A DNA stretch of 64,000 nt from Nitrospirillum pindoramense (lineage in GTDB: Bacteria; Pseudomonadota; Alphaproteobacteria; Azospirillales; Azospirillaceae): the NCBI RefSeq assembly GCF_007827955.1, contig NZ_VITR01000008.1:1-64000 (forward strand). The letters are read 5' to 3'. Under the pieces are notes generated by a model. It was not told the DNA's origin and did not search any database. It saw only the letters and a program-made list of their open reading frames with translations. The translations under genes and the position numbers were made by a program. Below, piece after piece: positions 56,114 through 64,000 of this stretch (positions within the stretch are counted from its first letter, which is position 1; each line of letters starts with the position of its first letter).

Positions 56114-58099
56114 TCAAGCCACCTTTTCCGATTGCTTCAGCAGCGCGTAGCGCGCGCTCTCGATGCGGGCGACCTCGGATGCCGGGACGTAATAGTCGAC
56201 GTCGCGGTCGTAGCTGCGCTGGATGAAGGTCGCCACCATGGCGGCCAGGCCGAAGAGCGCGATGCCCCACATGTGCCAGATGAGCGCGAAGGACATCACC
56301 AGGCCGAAGGCGGCGATGACGGCGCCGGCGGCGGTGTTGCGCGGCATGTGGATGTCCTCATACCCCATGACCTGCACGCCGGCCCGGCCTGTCTCCTTGT
56401 CCGTCCAATGCTGTTCCAGCGAGGTGATGGTGGGCACATGGGCGAAGTTGTAGAATGGCGCGGGGGAGGCGGTGGACCATTCCAGGCTGCGGGCGTTCCA
56501 CGGGTCGCCCGTCAGGTCACGGTTCTTCTCCCGGTCGCGGATGCTGACCACCAGTTGGATGAGCAGGGCCAGGATGCCGGCGCCGATGATGCACGCCCCC
56601 ACCAGGGCCACCACCAGATAGGGGTGCCAGCCGGGCACGTCATAGTGGTTCATGCGCCGGGTCATGCCCTTGAAGCCCAGGATGTACAGGGGCGTGAAGG
56701 CCAGCCAGTAGCCGATGAGCCAGCACCAGAACGCGACCTTTCCCCAGAACTCATCCAGGGTGAAGCCGAAGACCTTGGGGAACCAGAAGGTCATGCCGGC
56801 CAGGCAGCCGAAGACCACGCCGCCGATGATGACGTTGTGGAAGTGGGCGACCAGGAACAGGCTGTTGTGCAGCACGAAGTCGGCGCCGGGCACGGCCAGC
56901 AGCACGCCGGTCATGCCGCCCACGGCGAAGGTGACCATGAAGCCGATGGTCCACAACGTGGCGGAATGAAAGCGCACCCGCCCCCGGTACATGGTGAACA
57001 GCCAGTTGAACAGCTTCACGCCTGTGGGGATGGAGATGATGGAGGTCATGATGCCGAAGAAGGCATTCACGTTGGCGCCCGACCCCATGGTGAAGAAGTG
57101 GTGCAGCCAGACGAAGAAGGACAGGATGCCGATGGACGAGGTGGCGTAGACCATCGAGGTGTAGCCGAACAGCGGCTTGCGCGAGAATGTGGCGATGATT
57201 TCGGAAAAGGCGCCGAAGGCCGGCAGGATCAGGATGTACACCTCCGGGTGGCCCCACACCCAGATGAGGTTGATGTACATCATCGCGTTGCCGCCCAGCT
57301 CATTGGTGAAGAAGTGCATGCCGAGGTAGCGGTCGGCCGTCAGCATGGCCAGCGTGGCGGTCAGCACGGGGAAGACGGCGACGATCAGGATGTTGGTGAT
57401 CAACGAGGTCCAGACGAAGACGGGCATCTTCATCAGGTTCATGCCGGGTGCGCGCATGCGCAGGATGGTGACGATGAAGTTCACCCCCGCCAGCGTCGTG
57501 CCCAACCCTGAGATCTGCAGCGACCAGATGTAATAGTCGACACCGACCGAGGGGCTGTAGCCCAGTTCCGACAAGGGTGGATAGGCCACCCAGCCGGTGG
57601 CGGCGAAATCGCCGACGAACATGGACAGCATGACCAGCACCGCGCCGGCCACCGACAGCCAGAAGCCCAATGAATTGACGAAGGGGAAGGCGACGTCGCG
57701 GGCCCCCAGCTGCAGCGGCACCACCACGTTCATCAGTCCCAGGATGAAGGGTGTCGCCACGAAGAAGATCATGATCACGCCATGGGCGGTGAAGATCTGG
57801 TCGTAATGGTGCGGCGGCAGGTAGCCCGCCGCGTCGTTGTTGGCGATGGCCTGCTGCGCCCGCATCATGATGGCGTCGGCGAAGCCGCGCAGTAGCATGA
57901 CCAGGCCCAAGATGAAGTACATGGCGCCGATCTTCTTGTGATCGACGCTGGTGATCCACTCATCCCACAAATAGCGCCACTTGCCGAAATAGGTGATCAG
58001 GCCCAGCAGGGCCAGGCCGCCCAGGGCGACGACGGCGCCCGTTCCCATAATGATGGGCTCATCCCAGGGGATGGCCGCCAGGGTCAGTTTTCCGAACAT
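56114..58099 (-). CDS. cyoB: Cytochrome bo3 ubiquinol oxidase subunit I
   Basis: A 661-residue catalytic haem-copper subunit that reduces O2 to water and pumps protons. Ligand and channel motifs are intact: [10 protein letters not shown] (Cu_B His, D/K-channel Glu), VWLHHFFT (two Cu_B His) and [12 protein letters not shown] (haem His pair). The N-terminal extra helix ([19 protein letters not shown]) and the C-terminal extension (residues about 600-661) are typical of CyoB rather than cytochrome c oxidase CoxA. It starts eight bases after the cyoA stop. Confidence 0.96.
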   Translation of the reverse strand: MFGKLTLAAIPWDEPIIMGTGAVVALGGLALLGLITYFGKWRYLWDEWITSVDHKKIGAMYFILGLVMLLRGFADAIMMRAQQAIANNDAAGYLPPHHYDQIFTAHGVIMIFFVATPFILGLMNVVVPLQLGARDVAFPFVNSLGFWLSVAGAVLVMLSMFVGDFAATGWVAYPPLSELGYSPSVGVDYYIWSLQISGLGTTLAGVNFIVTILRMRAPGMNLMKMPVFVWTSLITNILIVAVFPVLTATLAMLTADRYLGMHFFTNELGGNAMMYINLIWVWGHPEVYILILPAFGAFSEIIATFSRKPLFGYTSMVYATSSIGILSFFVWLHHFFTMGSGANVNAFFGIMTSIISIPTGVKLFNWLFTMYRGRVRFHSATLWTIGFMVTFAVGGMTGVLLAVPGADFVLHNSLFLVAHFHNVIIGGVVFGCLAGMTFWFPKVFGFTLDEFWGKVAFWCWLIGYWLAFTPLYILGFKGMTRRMNHYDVPGWHPYLVVALVGACIIGAGILALLIQLVVSIRDREKNRDLTGDPWNARSLEWSTASPAPFYNFAHVPTITSLEQHWTDKETGRAGVQVMGYEDIHMPRNTAAGAVIAAFGLVMSFALIWHMWGIALFGLAAMVATFIQRSYDRDVDYYVPASEVARIESARYALLKQSEKVA

Positions 58100-58106
58100 C
58101 GCGGCG

Positions 58107-59096
58107 TTACTCCGTGACGGATGAAGGTTTGGGCGTGGACTGGGCCTGGGCTGGTGAGGGGGCCCGGGGGGCGGTGCACAGCGCCAGCTTGTCGTTGAAG
58201 GCCATGGCCGGCATGAACTGGTCGACGATTTGGTCGAACAGGCCGGATTCGACGGTGCCGTACAGGGTCACCGGATGCTTTACGCTGGGGGCCGACAGCG
58301 CCTTGTAGACGTCGGCGTCCAGGGTGGCCGGGGCCGCCTTGGCCTCCGCGACCCAGGCGTCGAAGCCGGCGCGGTCCACGGCCACGGCATCGAAATGCAT
58401 GTCGGAGAAACCCTCGCCACTGAAGGCGGAGGACAGGCCGGCATAGGTGCCCGGCTGGTTGGCCATCAGGTGCAGCTGGGTGCGCATCCCGGCCATGGCG
58501 TAGATCTGGCTGCCCAACTGCGGGATGAAGAAGGAGTTCATCATCGACTGCGCCGTCAGCGTGAAGTTGACGGGCGTGTCCACCGGCAGTTCCAGCCGGT
58601 TGACCGAGGCGATGCCGTAGTCGGGATAGATGAACAGCCACTTCCAGTTCAGGGCGACCACCTCCACCCGCACGGGTTCGGCTTTGGCCACCAGCGGGCG
58701 GTAGGGATCCAGCTCGTGCGTCGTGCGCCAGATCAGCAGCGCCAGGAAGATGATGATGCAGCAGGGAATGGACCACACCACAACCTCGATCCGGTTGGAA
58801 TGGGACCATTTCGGCGCGTAGGTGGCCTTGGTGTTCGTCTCGCGATACCGCCAGGCGAACACCACGGTCAGCACCATCACCGGGATGACCACCAGGAGCA
58901 TCAGCCCAAGGGCCAGCAGGATCAGGGTTTTTTCCTGTTCACCGATGGTGCCCTTGGGGTTCAGCAGCTCGATATCGCCACAGCCCGACAGCATTAGCAG
59001 GGCCAGGGGGGCGAGTGTCTGGGCCGGCCGGCGCCAAGCCCGTGACGCGATGCCGCCGGCATGGCGCACGGCGGTCTTGATCTGGTTCGTTAACAC
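58107..59096 (-). CDS. cyoA: Cytochrome bo3 ubiquinol oxidase subunit II
   Basis: A 329-residue lipoprotein subunit II from the GTG at 59096, with GGAGAGGA eight bases upstream; a longer in-frame reading to 59303 is unlikely. The lipobox is LMLSGCGDI. Two transmembrane helices follow ([32 protein letters not shown]), then the cupredoxin domain with [17 protein letters not shown] and [20 protein letters not shown]. The CuA cysteines are absent, as in quinol oxidases. It is the first gene of cyoABCD; CATACAA elements lie upstream. Confidence 0.95.
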   Translation of the reverse strand: MLTNQIKTAVRHAGGIASRAWRRPAQTLAPLALLMLSGCGDIELLNPKGTIGEQEKTLILLALGLMLLVVIPVMVLTVVFAWRYRETNTKATYAPKWSHSNRIEVVVWSIPCCIIIFLALLIWRTTHELDPYRPLVAKAEPVRVEVVALNWKWLFIYPDYGIASVNRLELPVDTPVNFTLTAQSMMNSFFIPQLGSQIYAMAGMRTQLHLMANQPGTYAGLSSAFSGEGFSDMHFDAVAVDRAGFDAWVAEAKAAPATLDADVYKALSAPSVKHPVTLYGTVESGLFDQIVDQFMPAMAFNDKLALCTAPRAPSPAQAQSTPKPSSVTE

Positions 59097-59110
59097 ACCG
59101 CAATCCTCTC

Positions 59111-59348
59111 CATACAATTTCCGGCCTGCGCAACCTACAGAAGTGCCGGGAAGGCGGTATTTGTATGTATGCTTTGTATGGTTCCTGGGGCGAGCTTGGC
59201 AAGCCGCGAAAACAGTTGGCTGTGTTGACGGAAAACACGCCCGACCCATCATCGCCCGGATTTCCGTTCCTGTTCCAGGCTGGGGGCGTCGTTCCGGGCA
59301 CAAACGGCCGCGACCTCGGCCCCGTCAAGGATGGCCAATTCCATACAA
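59111..59348. promoter_or_regulatory. CATACAA element cluster upstream of cyoA
   Basis: In the hemA-cyoA gap (59097-59382) the heptamer CATACAA occurs at 59111-59117 and 59342-59348 on the plus strand and at 59161-59167 and 59174-59180 on the minus strand. The last two form a direct repeat 13 bases apart. The plus-strand copies sit in longer shared sequence (CCATACAATTT). One copy lies immediately upstream of the cyoA Shine-Dalgarno. A fifth copy lies in the hemA/mocR intergenic region. This looks like a shared regulator site. Confidence 0.5.
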
Positions 59349-59382
59349 TTTCGTATAGAGCGTCCTATCTTTTCCGGCAGAA

Positions 59383-60615
59383 TCAGGCCGCGCGTTGCTC
59401 GACCCAGCCCAGTTGGCGGCCGACTGTCCTCAGCGCGTAGACCAGCGCCCGCATGTGCTCCTGCGTGTGGAAGGGGGTGGTGGTGATGCGCAATCGTTCC
59501 GTTCCCCGGGGGACGGTGGGATAGTTGACGGGCTGGACATAGATGTCGTGCTCCTGCAACAGCAGGTCGCTGGTGCGCTTGCACAGATGCGCGTCCCCCA
59601 CCAGCACCGGCAGGATGTGGCTGGCGCTGTCCATCACCGGGATGCCGGCCGCGAGCAGCATGCCGCGCAGCGTCTCCACATTGCGGGCCAGGGCCGCGCG
59701 CTCCTCCGGGTGGGTGGCGACATGGTTCACCGCGGCCAGCGCGCCGGCGGCGAGGTGGGGGCAGAGCGAGGTGGTGAAGATGAAGCTGTCGGCCATGCTG
59801 CGGATGACGTCCATCATCAGCGCCGGGCCGGCGACATAGCCGCCCATGACGCCGAAGGCCTTGGCCAGCGTGCCTTCGATCAAGGTCACGCGATGGGCTA
59901 CGCCGTCGCGCTCCGCGACCCCGCCCCCCCGGGCGCCGTAAAGCCCCACGGCGTGCACCTCGTCCAGGTAGGTGATGGCACCATGCTTTTCCGCGACGTC
60001 GCAGATGGCGGCGATGGGGGCGACGTCGCCGTCCATGCTGTAGACGCTTTCAAAGGCCACGATCTTGGGCCGGTCCGGCGCCACTTGGCCCATTAATTCA
60101 TCCAGGTGCGCCACGTCGTTGTGACGGAAGATGAAGCGCTCCGCGCCGGAGCGGCGGATGCCCTCGATCATGGAGTTGTGGTTGAGCGCGTCGGAAAAGA
60201 TGGCGCAGCCGGGCAGGGCGCGACCCAGCGTGCCCAGCGCCGCCAGGTTGGATATCCAGCCCGAGGTGAAGATCAGCGCCGATTCCTTGTCATGCAGGTC
60301 GGCCAGCGCCGCCTCCAGCGCCACATGTTGGCGGTTGGTGCCGGAAATGTTGCGCGTTCCGCCGGTGCCGGCGCCGGAGAAGTCCAGGCTCTGGTGCATC
60401 GCCGCCAGGACGTCGGGGTTCTGGCCCATGCCCAGGTAATCGTTGCTGCACCACACGGTGACATGGCGCCGCAGGCCATCCTGCGCCCGCCAAAGGGCGG
60501 CGGGGAAGGCGCCGGCGAGACGCTCCAGCTCGATGAAGGTGCGATAGCGGCCCTCCAGCTTCATGTCGGCAAGCAACGCCTGGAATCTCGCGTTCAGATT
60601 CATTTTTCCATCCAT
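59383..60615 (-). CDS. hemA: 5-aminolevulinate synthase
   Basis: A 410-residue PLP enzyme of the Shemin pathway, condensing glycine and succinyl-CoA to 5-aminolevulinate, the first step of haem synthesis in alphaproteobacteria. [46 protein letters not shown] and PLP-lysine K252 in [15 protein letters not shown] are all present, with the C-terminal [11 protein letters not shown]. An alternative ATG at 60603 (MNLNARF) has a better-placed GGATGGA, so the start may be four codons later. It lies upstream of cyoABCD on the same strand and is divergent from a MocR regulator. Confidence 0.96.
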   Translation of the reverse strand: MDGKMNLNARFQALLADMKLEGRYRTFIELERLAGAFPAALWRAQDGLRRHVTVWCSNDYLGMGQNPDVLAAMHQSLDFSGAGTGGTRNISGTNRQHVALEAALADLHDKESALIFTSGWISNLAALGTLGRALPGCAIFSDALNHNSMIEGIRRSGAERFIFRHNDVAHLDELMGQVAPDRPKIVAFESVYSMDGDVAPIAAICDVAEKHGAITYLDEVHAVGLYGARGGGVAERDGVAHRVTLIEGTLAKAFGVMGGYVAGPALMMDVIRSMADSFIFTTSLCPHLAAGALAAVNHVATHPEERAALARNVETLRGMLLAAGIPVMDSASHILPVLVGDAHLCKRTSDLLLQEHDIYVQPVNYPTVPRGTERLRITTTPFHTQEHMRALVYALRTVGRQLGWVEQRAA

Positions 60616-60723
60616 CTCTGGGCGGGCATACCTATAAACTTATGCTGTGGGCGCCTGCCCCGTTGGCAGCAACATACAATATCCATATATATGGATCACA
60701 AGATGCCTGCAAGGGATGGAGAC
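60616..60723. promoter_or_regulatory. hemA / mocR divergent promoter with perfect 16-bp palindrome
   Basis: The gap is AT-rich around ATCCATATATATGGAT (60681-60696), a perfect palindrome, next to a CATACAAT element at 60673-60680. A minus-strand TATAGG/TAAGTTTATAGG near 60630-60645 may be the hemA -10. The position suits autoregulation by the MocR protein and control of hemA. Confidence 0.5.
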
Positions 60724-62130
60724 ATGACGAGCGCTCAGTGGAGGCCTGTTGTCAGCAAGGTGGCCGGACCCGTTTATCTGGCGATTGCCGACGCCATCGC
60801 AGCCGACATCGCGTCGGGCCGGCTGTCCGAAGGCACGCGCCTCCCCCCCCAACGCGCTTTGGCGGACCAGCTGGGCATAGACTTCACCACCGTCAGCCGC
60901 GCGTATACCGAGGCGCGGCGCCGGGGGCTGGTGGAGGGCCGGGTGGGCCAGGGCACTTATGTCCGATCCCGCGCGCCTCAGCCGGCGCCCGTTTCCCGAG
61001 GAGGGGGGCTCGCCGCCACCGGAGGCATGGTGGACATGAGCATGAACCTGCCACCGCGTTTCGACGATGCGGCCCTGTCGGCCGACATGTGGGCTGCGAT
61101 GGCGGAGCTGGAGGCGTCGGGGGGCCTGGATTTGCTGATGCGCTATCAGGAACCGGGGGGCAGCGTGCGCGACCGTGCCGCCGGTATGGCCTGGCTGGCA
61201 ACCCGGCTGCCAGACTTGGCGGTGGAACGCACCCTGGTTTGCCCGGGGGCTCAGGGTGCCCTGTTGACCACCCTGAGCGGCGTCGCGGCGTCTGGCGACG
61301 TCGTGCTGGCGGAAGGCTTGAGCTATCCCGGTTTCCTCTCGCTCGCCGCCCACTTGCGCCTGCAGCCGATGGCCGTGCTCGGGGACGCGCAAGGCCCGCT
61401 GCCTGACTCGTTCGAGGCCCTGTGCGCCGCTCACCGGCCGCGGGCTTTCTACACTTGCCCCACCATCCAAAACCCGACGACCCTGACCATTCCCCAGGGG
61501 CGGCGCACGGTCCTGGCCGCCATCGCCCGAACTTACGGCGTCGCCATTATCGAGGACGACGCCTACGGCGCCCTGCCGCGGACACCGGTGCCGCCCTTCG
61601 CAGCCCTGGCGCCCGACATCACCTATCATATCGCGGGATTGGCCAAGTGCCTGGCCCCGGCCCTGCGTATTGCCTATCTGGTGACGCCGGATACGCGGGC
61701 GGCGGCACGGCTGGCCGGGGCCCTGCGGGCCACGGCCGCCATGGCGTCCCCCCTTACGGCGGCCCTGGCCACGCGTTGGATCATGGGCGGCACGGCGGCC
61801 CGCGTGCTTGAAGCGATCCGGGGAGAGACGGCGGCCCGCCAGGCCCTGGCCGCCGAGATCCTGCCGGCCGACGCCATCAGCGCCGACCCGGAAGGATTTC
61901 ACATTTGGTTGCGTCTCTCGCCGCCCTGGACCCGGGGTGAGTTCGCCGCCCGCCTGCGCACCGTGGGCATCGGCGTCGTGCCGAGCGACGCCTTCGCGCT
62001 GGGCACGCCGCCTGAGGCGGTGCGCCTGGGCCTGGGTGCCGCCGCCAGCCGTGACGACCTGGCGCAAAGCCTGCGCATCGTGGCCGACCTGCTAAGCCAG
62101 CCCCCGGCCCTATCCTCGCTGGTGGTGTGA
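60724..62130 (+). CDS. MocR/PdxR-family regulator (GntR winged helix plus aminotransferase-like PLP domain)
   Basis: A 468-residue regulator. The start at 60724 has AGGGATGGA just upstream; ATGs at 60691 and 60703 are alternatives. The N-terminal GntR winged helix (about 10-75: VYLAIADAIAADIASGRL, LPPQRALADQLGIDFTTVSR) is fused to a fold-type I aminotransferase-like domain (about 95-460) with TCPTIQNPTT, IIEDDAYG and PLP-binding K308 in AGLAKCLAPALRIAYL. Such proteins sense PLP alone or PLP-amine adducts (GABA, taurine) and usually bind direct repeats. Divergence from hemA suggests that it regulates the gene for the PLP-dependent ALA synthase; ALA, a GABA-like amine, would be a reasonable effector (inference). 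Confidence 0.92.
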   Translation: MTSAQWRPVVSKVAGPVYLAIADAIAADIASGRLSEGTRLPPQRALADQLGIDFTTVSRAYTEARRRGLVEGRVGQGTYVRSRAPQPAPVSRGGGLAATGGMVDMSMNLPPRFDDAALSADMWAAMAELEASGGLDLLMRYQEPGGSVRDRAAGMAWLATRLPDLAVERTLVCPGAQGALLTTLSGVAASGDVVLAEGLSYPGFLSLAAHLRLQPMAVLGDAQGPLPDSFEALCAAHRPRAFYTCPTIQNPTTLTIPQGRRTVLAAIARTYGVAIIEDDAYGALPRTPVPPFAALAPDITYHIAGLAKCLAPALRIAYLVTPDTRAAARLAGALRATAAMASPLTAALATRWIMGGTAARVLEAIRGETAARQALAAEILPADAISADPEGFHIWLRLSPPWTRGEFAARLRTVGIGVVPSDAFALGTPPEAVRLGLGAAASRDDLAQSLRIVADLLSQPPALSSLVV

Positions 62131-62133
62131 CGC

Positions 62134-62466
62134 TCAGACGGCCGCTTCGCCGATATGGATGGCCAGCCAGACGGTGGGCGGGTCCAAGTCGGTGAAGGTC
62201 ACCCGGTGGCGGGCGTTGGCCGGGATGAACAGGTGGTCGCCGGGCGCCAGGGCCGTTTCCGTGCCGTTCATCTCCACCCGCGCGGCGCCGGCCAGGACCA
62301 GCACCCATTCGTCGTGCGCCTGGACGTAAGGCCGGTCGACCGGCGTCACCTGCCCTTGGGACACGATGCGCTCTATGCGACAGCCGGGTCGGCGCAGGAT
62401 GTCGGTGAAGCATTCCGCGTCCAGGGCCGGGGGCAGGGCGGTCAACAGGTTGCCGGGCATGTCCAT
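62134..62466 (-). CDS. Small cupin-fold protein
   Basis: A 110-residue single cupin domain. From the ATG at 62466 (AGGGAA eight bases upstream) it reads through VQAHDEWVLVLAGAARVEMN (cupin 1, with His-Asp-Glu) and LAPGDHLFIPANARHRVTFT (cupin 2, with His), so a metal site is plausible. A longer start at 62547 exists. It ends three bases from the convergent mocR gene. Similar proteins are annotated only as cupins, and no substrate can be assigned. Confidence 0.75.
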   Translation of the reverse strand: MDMPGNLLTALPPALDAECFTDILRRPGCRIERIVSQGQVTPVDRPYVQAHDEWVLVLAGAARVEMNGTETALAPGDHLFIPANARHRVTFTDLDPPTVWLAIHIGEAAV

Positions 62467-62614
62467 CAGGCTTGTTCCCTTTGCGGTGTCGGGCGCCAGG
62501 GCAGTCTGGACATCCCGTGCCCGGGAGGCAACCAGTGGGTGCGTCAAGCGCCGCGCCGCCGAGATCCATCACGGCCACCACGCCGGCTGCATTGATCTCG
62601 GCGGCTGCCAGACG

Positions 62615-63373
62615 CTATGCCAGCGACAGCAACCAGCAGACCCAAATCGCGAAGGCCAGACAGGGACCGAAGGGCATGGGGGCAGCCGGATCCAACGGCT
62701 TGCCGAGGGCCCTGCTGAAGGCAAACGCCAACAGCCCGCAGGTGGCGCTGAGCAGCAGCACATGGGGCAGGGCCGCCAGCCCTAGCCAGGCGCCGCCGGC
62801 GGCCAGCAGCTTGGCATCCCCCCGGCCCATTCCATCGCGCCCGCGCACGGCGCGATAAACCAGATTGAGCGCGACTAAACCACCATACCCGGCCGCAGCC
62901 GCCACCGCATGATCGACGGGCATCGTGCCGGCCTGCACCCACGCCAGCGCCAAGCCAGCCGCAACCAGCGGCAAGGTCAAGGCGTCGGGCAGGATCATAT
63001 GACGCATGTCGATCAGCGCCAGGGCCAGCAGCGTCCACCCCAGGCCCGCGCCCGCCCATAGGGTCAACGGGTCTTCGATCCCCAGCGTCCCCGCGACGCC
63101 CACCATGATGGCGGCCGGAAGCAGGGCCGCCAGCTCGATATGCAGATGAAAAGGGGGGATGGGGGCGGCGCAGTGCCGACAGCGGCCCCGGGCCATCAGG
63201 AAAGAAACGATGGGGATCAGATCCAACGTTCCCAGGATATGGCCACAGGCATCGCAGCAGGAGCGCGCCCACGCCACGGGCCGGCCGGCCGGTAACCGTT
63301 CCACCAGCACGCCAAGAAAGCTGCCGATAATGGGCGCGATAAGGATCAAGGGAAGAAATGTCAGCAAGATCAA
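62615..63373 (-). CDS. Prepilin peptidase / N-methyltransferase (A24A)
   Basis: A 252-residue inner-membrane bifunctional leader peptidase for type IV pilins or type II secretion pseudopilins. The N-terminal zinc-binding CxxC pairs (CDACG and CRHC) belong to the methyltransferase domain. The two catalytic aspartates are in LIDMRHMILPD and GMGRGDAKLLA (GxGD). Seven to eight membrane segments are apparent. No pilin or secretion gene accompanies it in the window, so the substrate system is elsewhere. Confidence 0.93.
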   Translation of the reverse strand: MILLTFLPLILIAPIIGSFLGVLVERLPAGRPVAWARSCCDACGHILGTLDLIPIVSFLMARGRCRHCAAPIPPFHLHIELAALLPAAIMVGVAGTLGIEDPLTLWAGAGLGWTLLALALIDMRHMILPDALTLPLVAAGLALAWVQAGTMPVDHAVAAAAGYGGLVALNLVYRAVRGRDGMGRGDAKLLAAGGAWLGLAALPHVLLLSATCGLLAFAFSRALGKPLDPAAPMPFGPCLAFAIWVCWLLSLA

Positions 63374-63432
63374 TGCCTAAGGCCTGGGCTTTGGGTGCCG
63401 GACCTCAGGTGGGGGCTGAGGCTGGCAAGCCA

Positions 63433-63639
63433 TCAGCTACCCGGAATCAGCTGCCATGACCATGCCTTAATCATGGTGGCCTGTTTACCCGATGCCGATT
63501 CGGGTGGGGCGGGCAAGCCAGCTTTCGCAGGCCGCTGATATTTTTGTACCAATTCGCCGAATTTTTGTTCTTTGCCCGCGAAGAAATAGGCCGCCAGAAA
63601 CTGTGCTGAAGAGGTATTTGTGGGCAGAGGCTCGGCCAT
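63433..63639 (-). CDS. Possible small protein
   Basis: A 68-residue reading frame with AAAGGGGGG just before its ATG and a sensible-looking sequence (FLAAYFFAGKEQKFGELVQK). No family is recognised. It could equally be chance; the strong purine run upstream is the main argument for it. Confidence 0.3.
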   Translation of the reverse strand: MAEPLPTNTSSAQFLAAYFFAGKEQKFGELVQKYQRPAKAGLPAPPESASGKQATMIKAWSWQLIPGS

Positions 63640-63947
63640 CGCCCCCCTTTCTGGCGGAGTGCTGGAGCGGGAATATTGCTTTTTTCAGTATATTTCTTTT
63701 TGCCACTTAACAAAAATTAGTTTTCGCTAACCCCTTATGGGCAGTGTCACCCATACCTAATCGCGCTTCCATCTAAAATGGCCATGCCTTTCGTACTATA
63801 TTGGTGGCCATTTTAAGAAACATTTCAGCAATTACAAAAAATTGCATGACGCCTGGGTGGATGTAATAGGCCACCGGAAGGCGCGTCTGTGAAATGGCGC
63901 CTCTACAAGAGAAGACCGGCGGCTCTCCAGGCGAATGGAGCATAAAA
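63640..63947. other. AT-rich non-coding stretch
   Basis: Part of a ~570-base region between the prepilin peptidase and the right edge. It is distinctly AT-rich at 63660-63850 and shows no convincing gene. It may hold the promoter of a gene starting near the right edge. Confidence 0.3.
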
Positions 63948-64000
63948 ATGGTAATGCGTGCGTTGGGGGCGTTTCTATTCCTGGCCAAGACGCTCATTCT
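63948..64000 (+). CDS. Possible start of a gene running off the right edge
   Basis: An ATG at 63948 (GGAG at 63937-63940) opens 17 codons reading MVMRALGAFLFLAKTLI, which resembles the start of a signal peptide or membrane segment. Too little is present to identify it. Confidence 0.3.
   Translation, partial: MVMRALGAFLFLAKTLI

Noticed and set aside
63773-63997. 74-codon minus-strand frame at the right end
   Set aside because: No ribosome-binding site and no recognisable features; it overlaps the more plausible signal-like start on the other strand.

Overview
The window is GC-rich, densely packed DNA from a proteobacterium, most likely an alphaproteobacterium. The indications are an ALAS-type hemA, paired Ku genes with a LigD, a glutaryl-CoA dehydrogenase module, many TonB-dependent receptors with glycan enzymes, and LacI-type operator sequences like those of Caulobacter, sphingomonads and Azospirillum relatives. 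Genus assignment is inference; no rRNA or tRNA gene was recognised.

Layout. 1-9150: the 5' part (3,050 codons, running off the left edge) of a giant secreted beta-helical repeat protein on the minus strand, followed by an AT-richer intergenic region and an orphan OmpR-type response regulator. 10.3-13.8 kb: a glutaryl-CoA module (CoA-transferase, gcdH, divergent LysR). 13.98-15.87 kb: a cupin gene translationally coupled to mqo. 15.9-25.3 kb: a glycan-degradation region with a GH2 exo-glycosidase, a sugar transporter, an EndoH-like GH18 enzyme carrying a cyanovirin-like lectin domain, a type-B carboxylesterase and a ROK regulator. 25.4-31.6 kb: a zinc metallopeptidase, Ku, LigD, a GST and a second Ku. 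31.65-37.8 kb: czcCBA divalent-cation efflux with a small His-rich exported protein. 37.96-47.5 kb: two flavin-dependent halogenases, a JmjC-like cupin and SapC next to a Caulobacter-type TonB receptor, with LacI-type operators and a divergent CE2 esterase. 47.5-55.0 kb: an MFS transporter, a double-TetR regulator, a second TonB receptor with a PI-PLC-like enzyme, and a nitrilase. 55.1-62.1 kb: cyoABCD quinol oxidase, hemA and a divergent MocR regulator. 62.1-64.0 kb: a small cupin, a prepilin peptidase and a sparse right end.

How parts may work together. The most striking regulatory signal is a CATACAA heptamer. I found it four times upstream of cyoA, and a fifth time beside a perfect 16-bp palindrome in the hemA/mocR intergenic region. 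This suggests that the PLP-binding MocR protein coordinates haem synthesis (ALAS is itself PLP-dependent) with the haem-copper quinol oxidase. The 16-25 kb region reads as an N-glycan or mannose-rich glycan utilisation locus. The halogenase-SapC-cupin-TonB receptor cluster is a recurrent but biochemically unresolved association. Terminator hairpins separate several transcription units.
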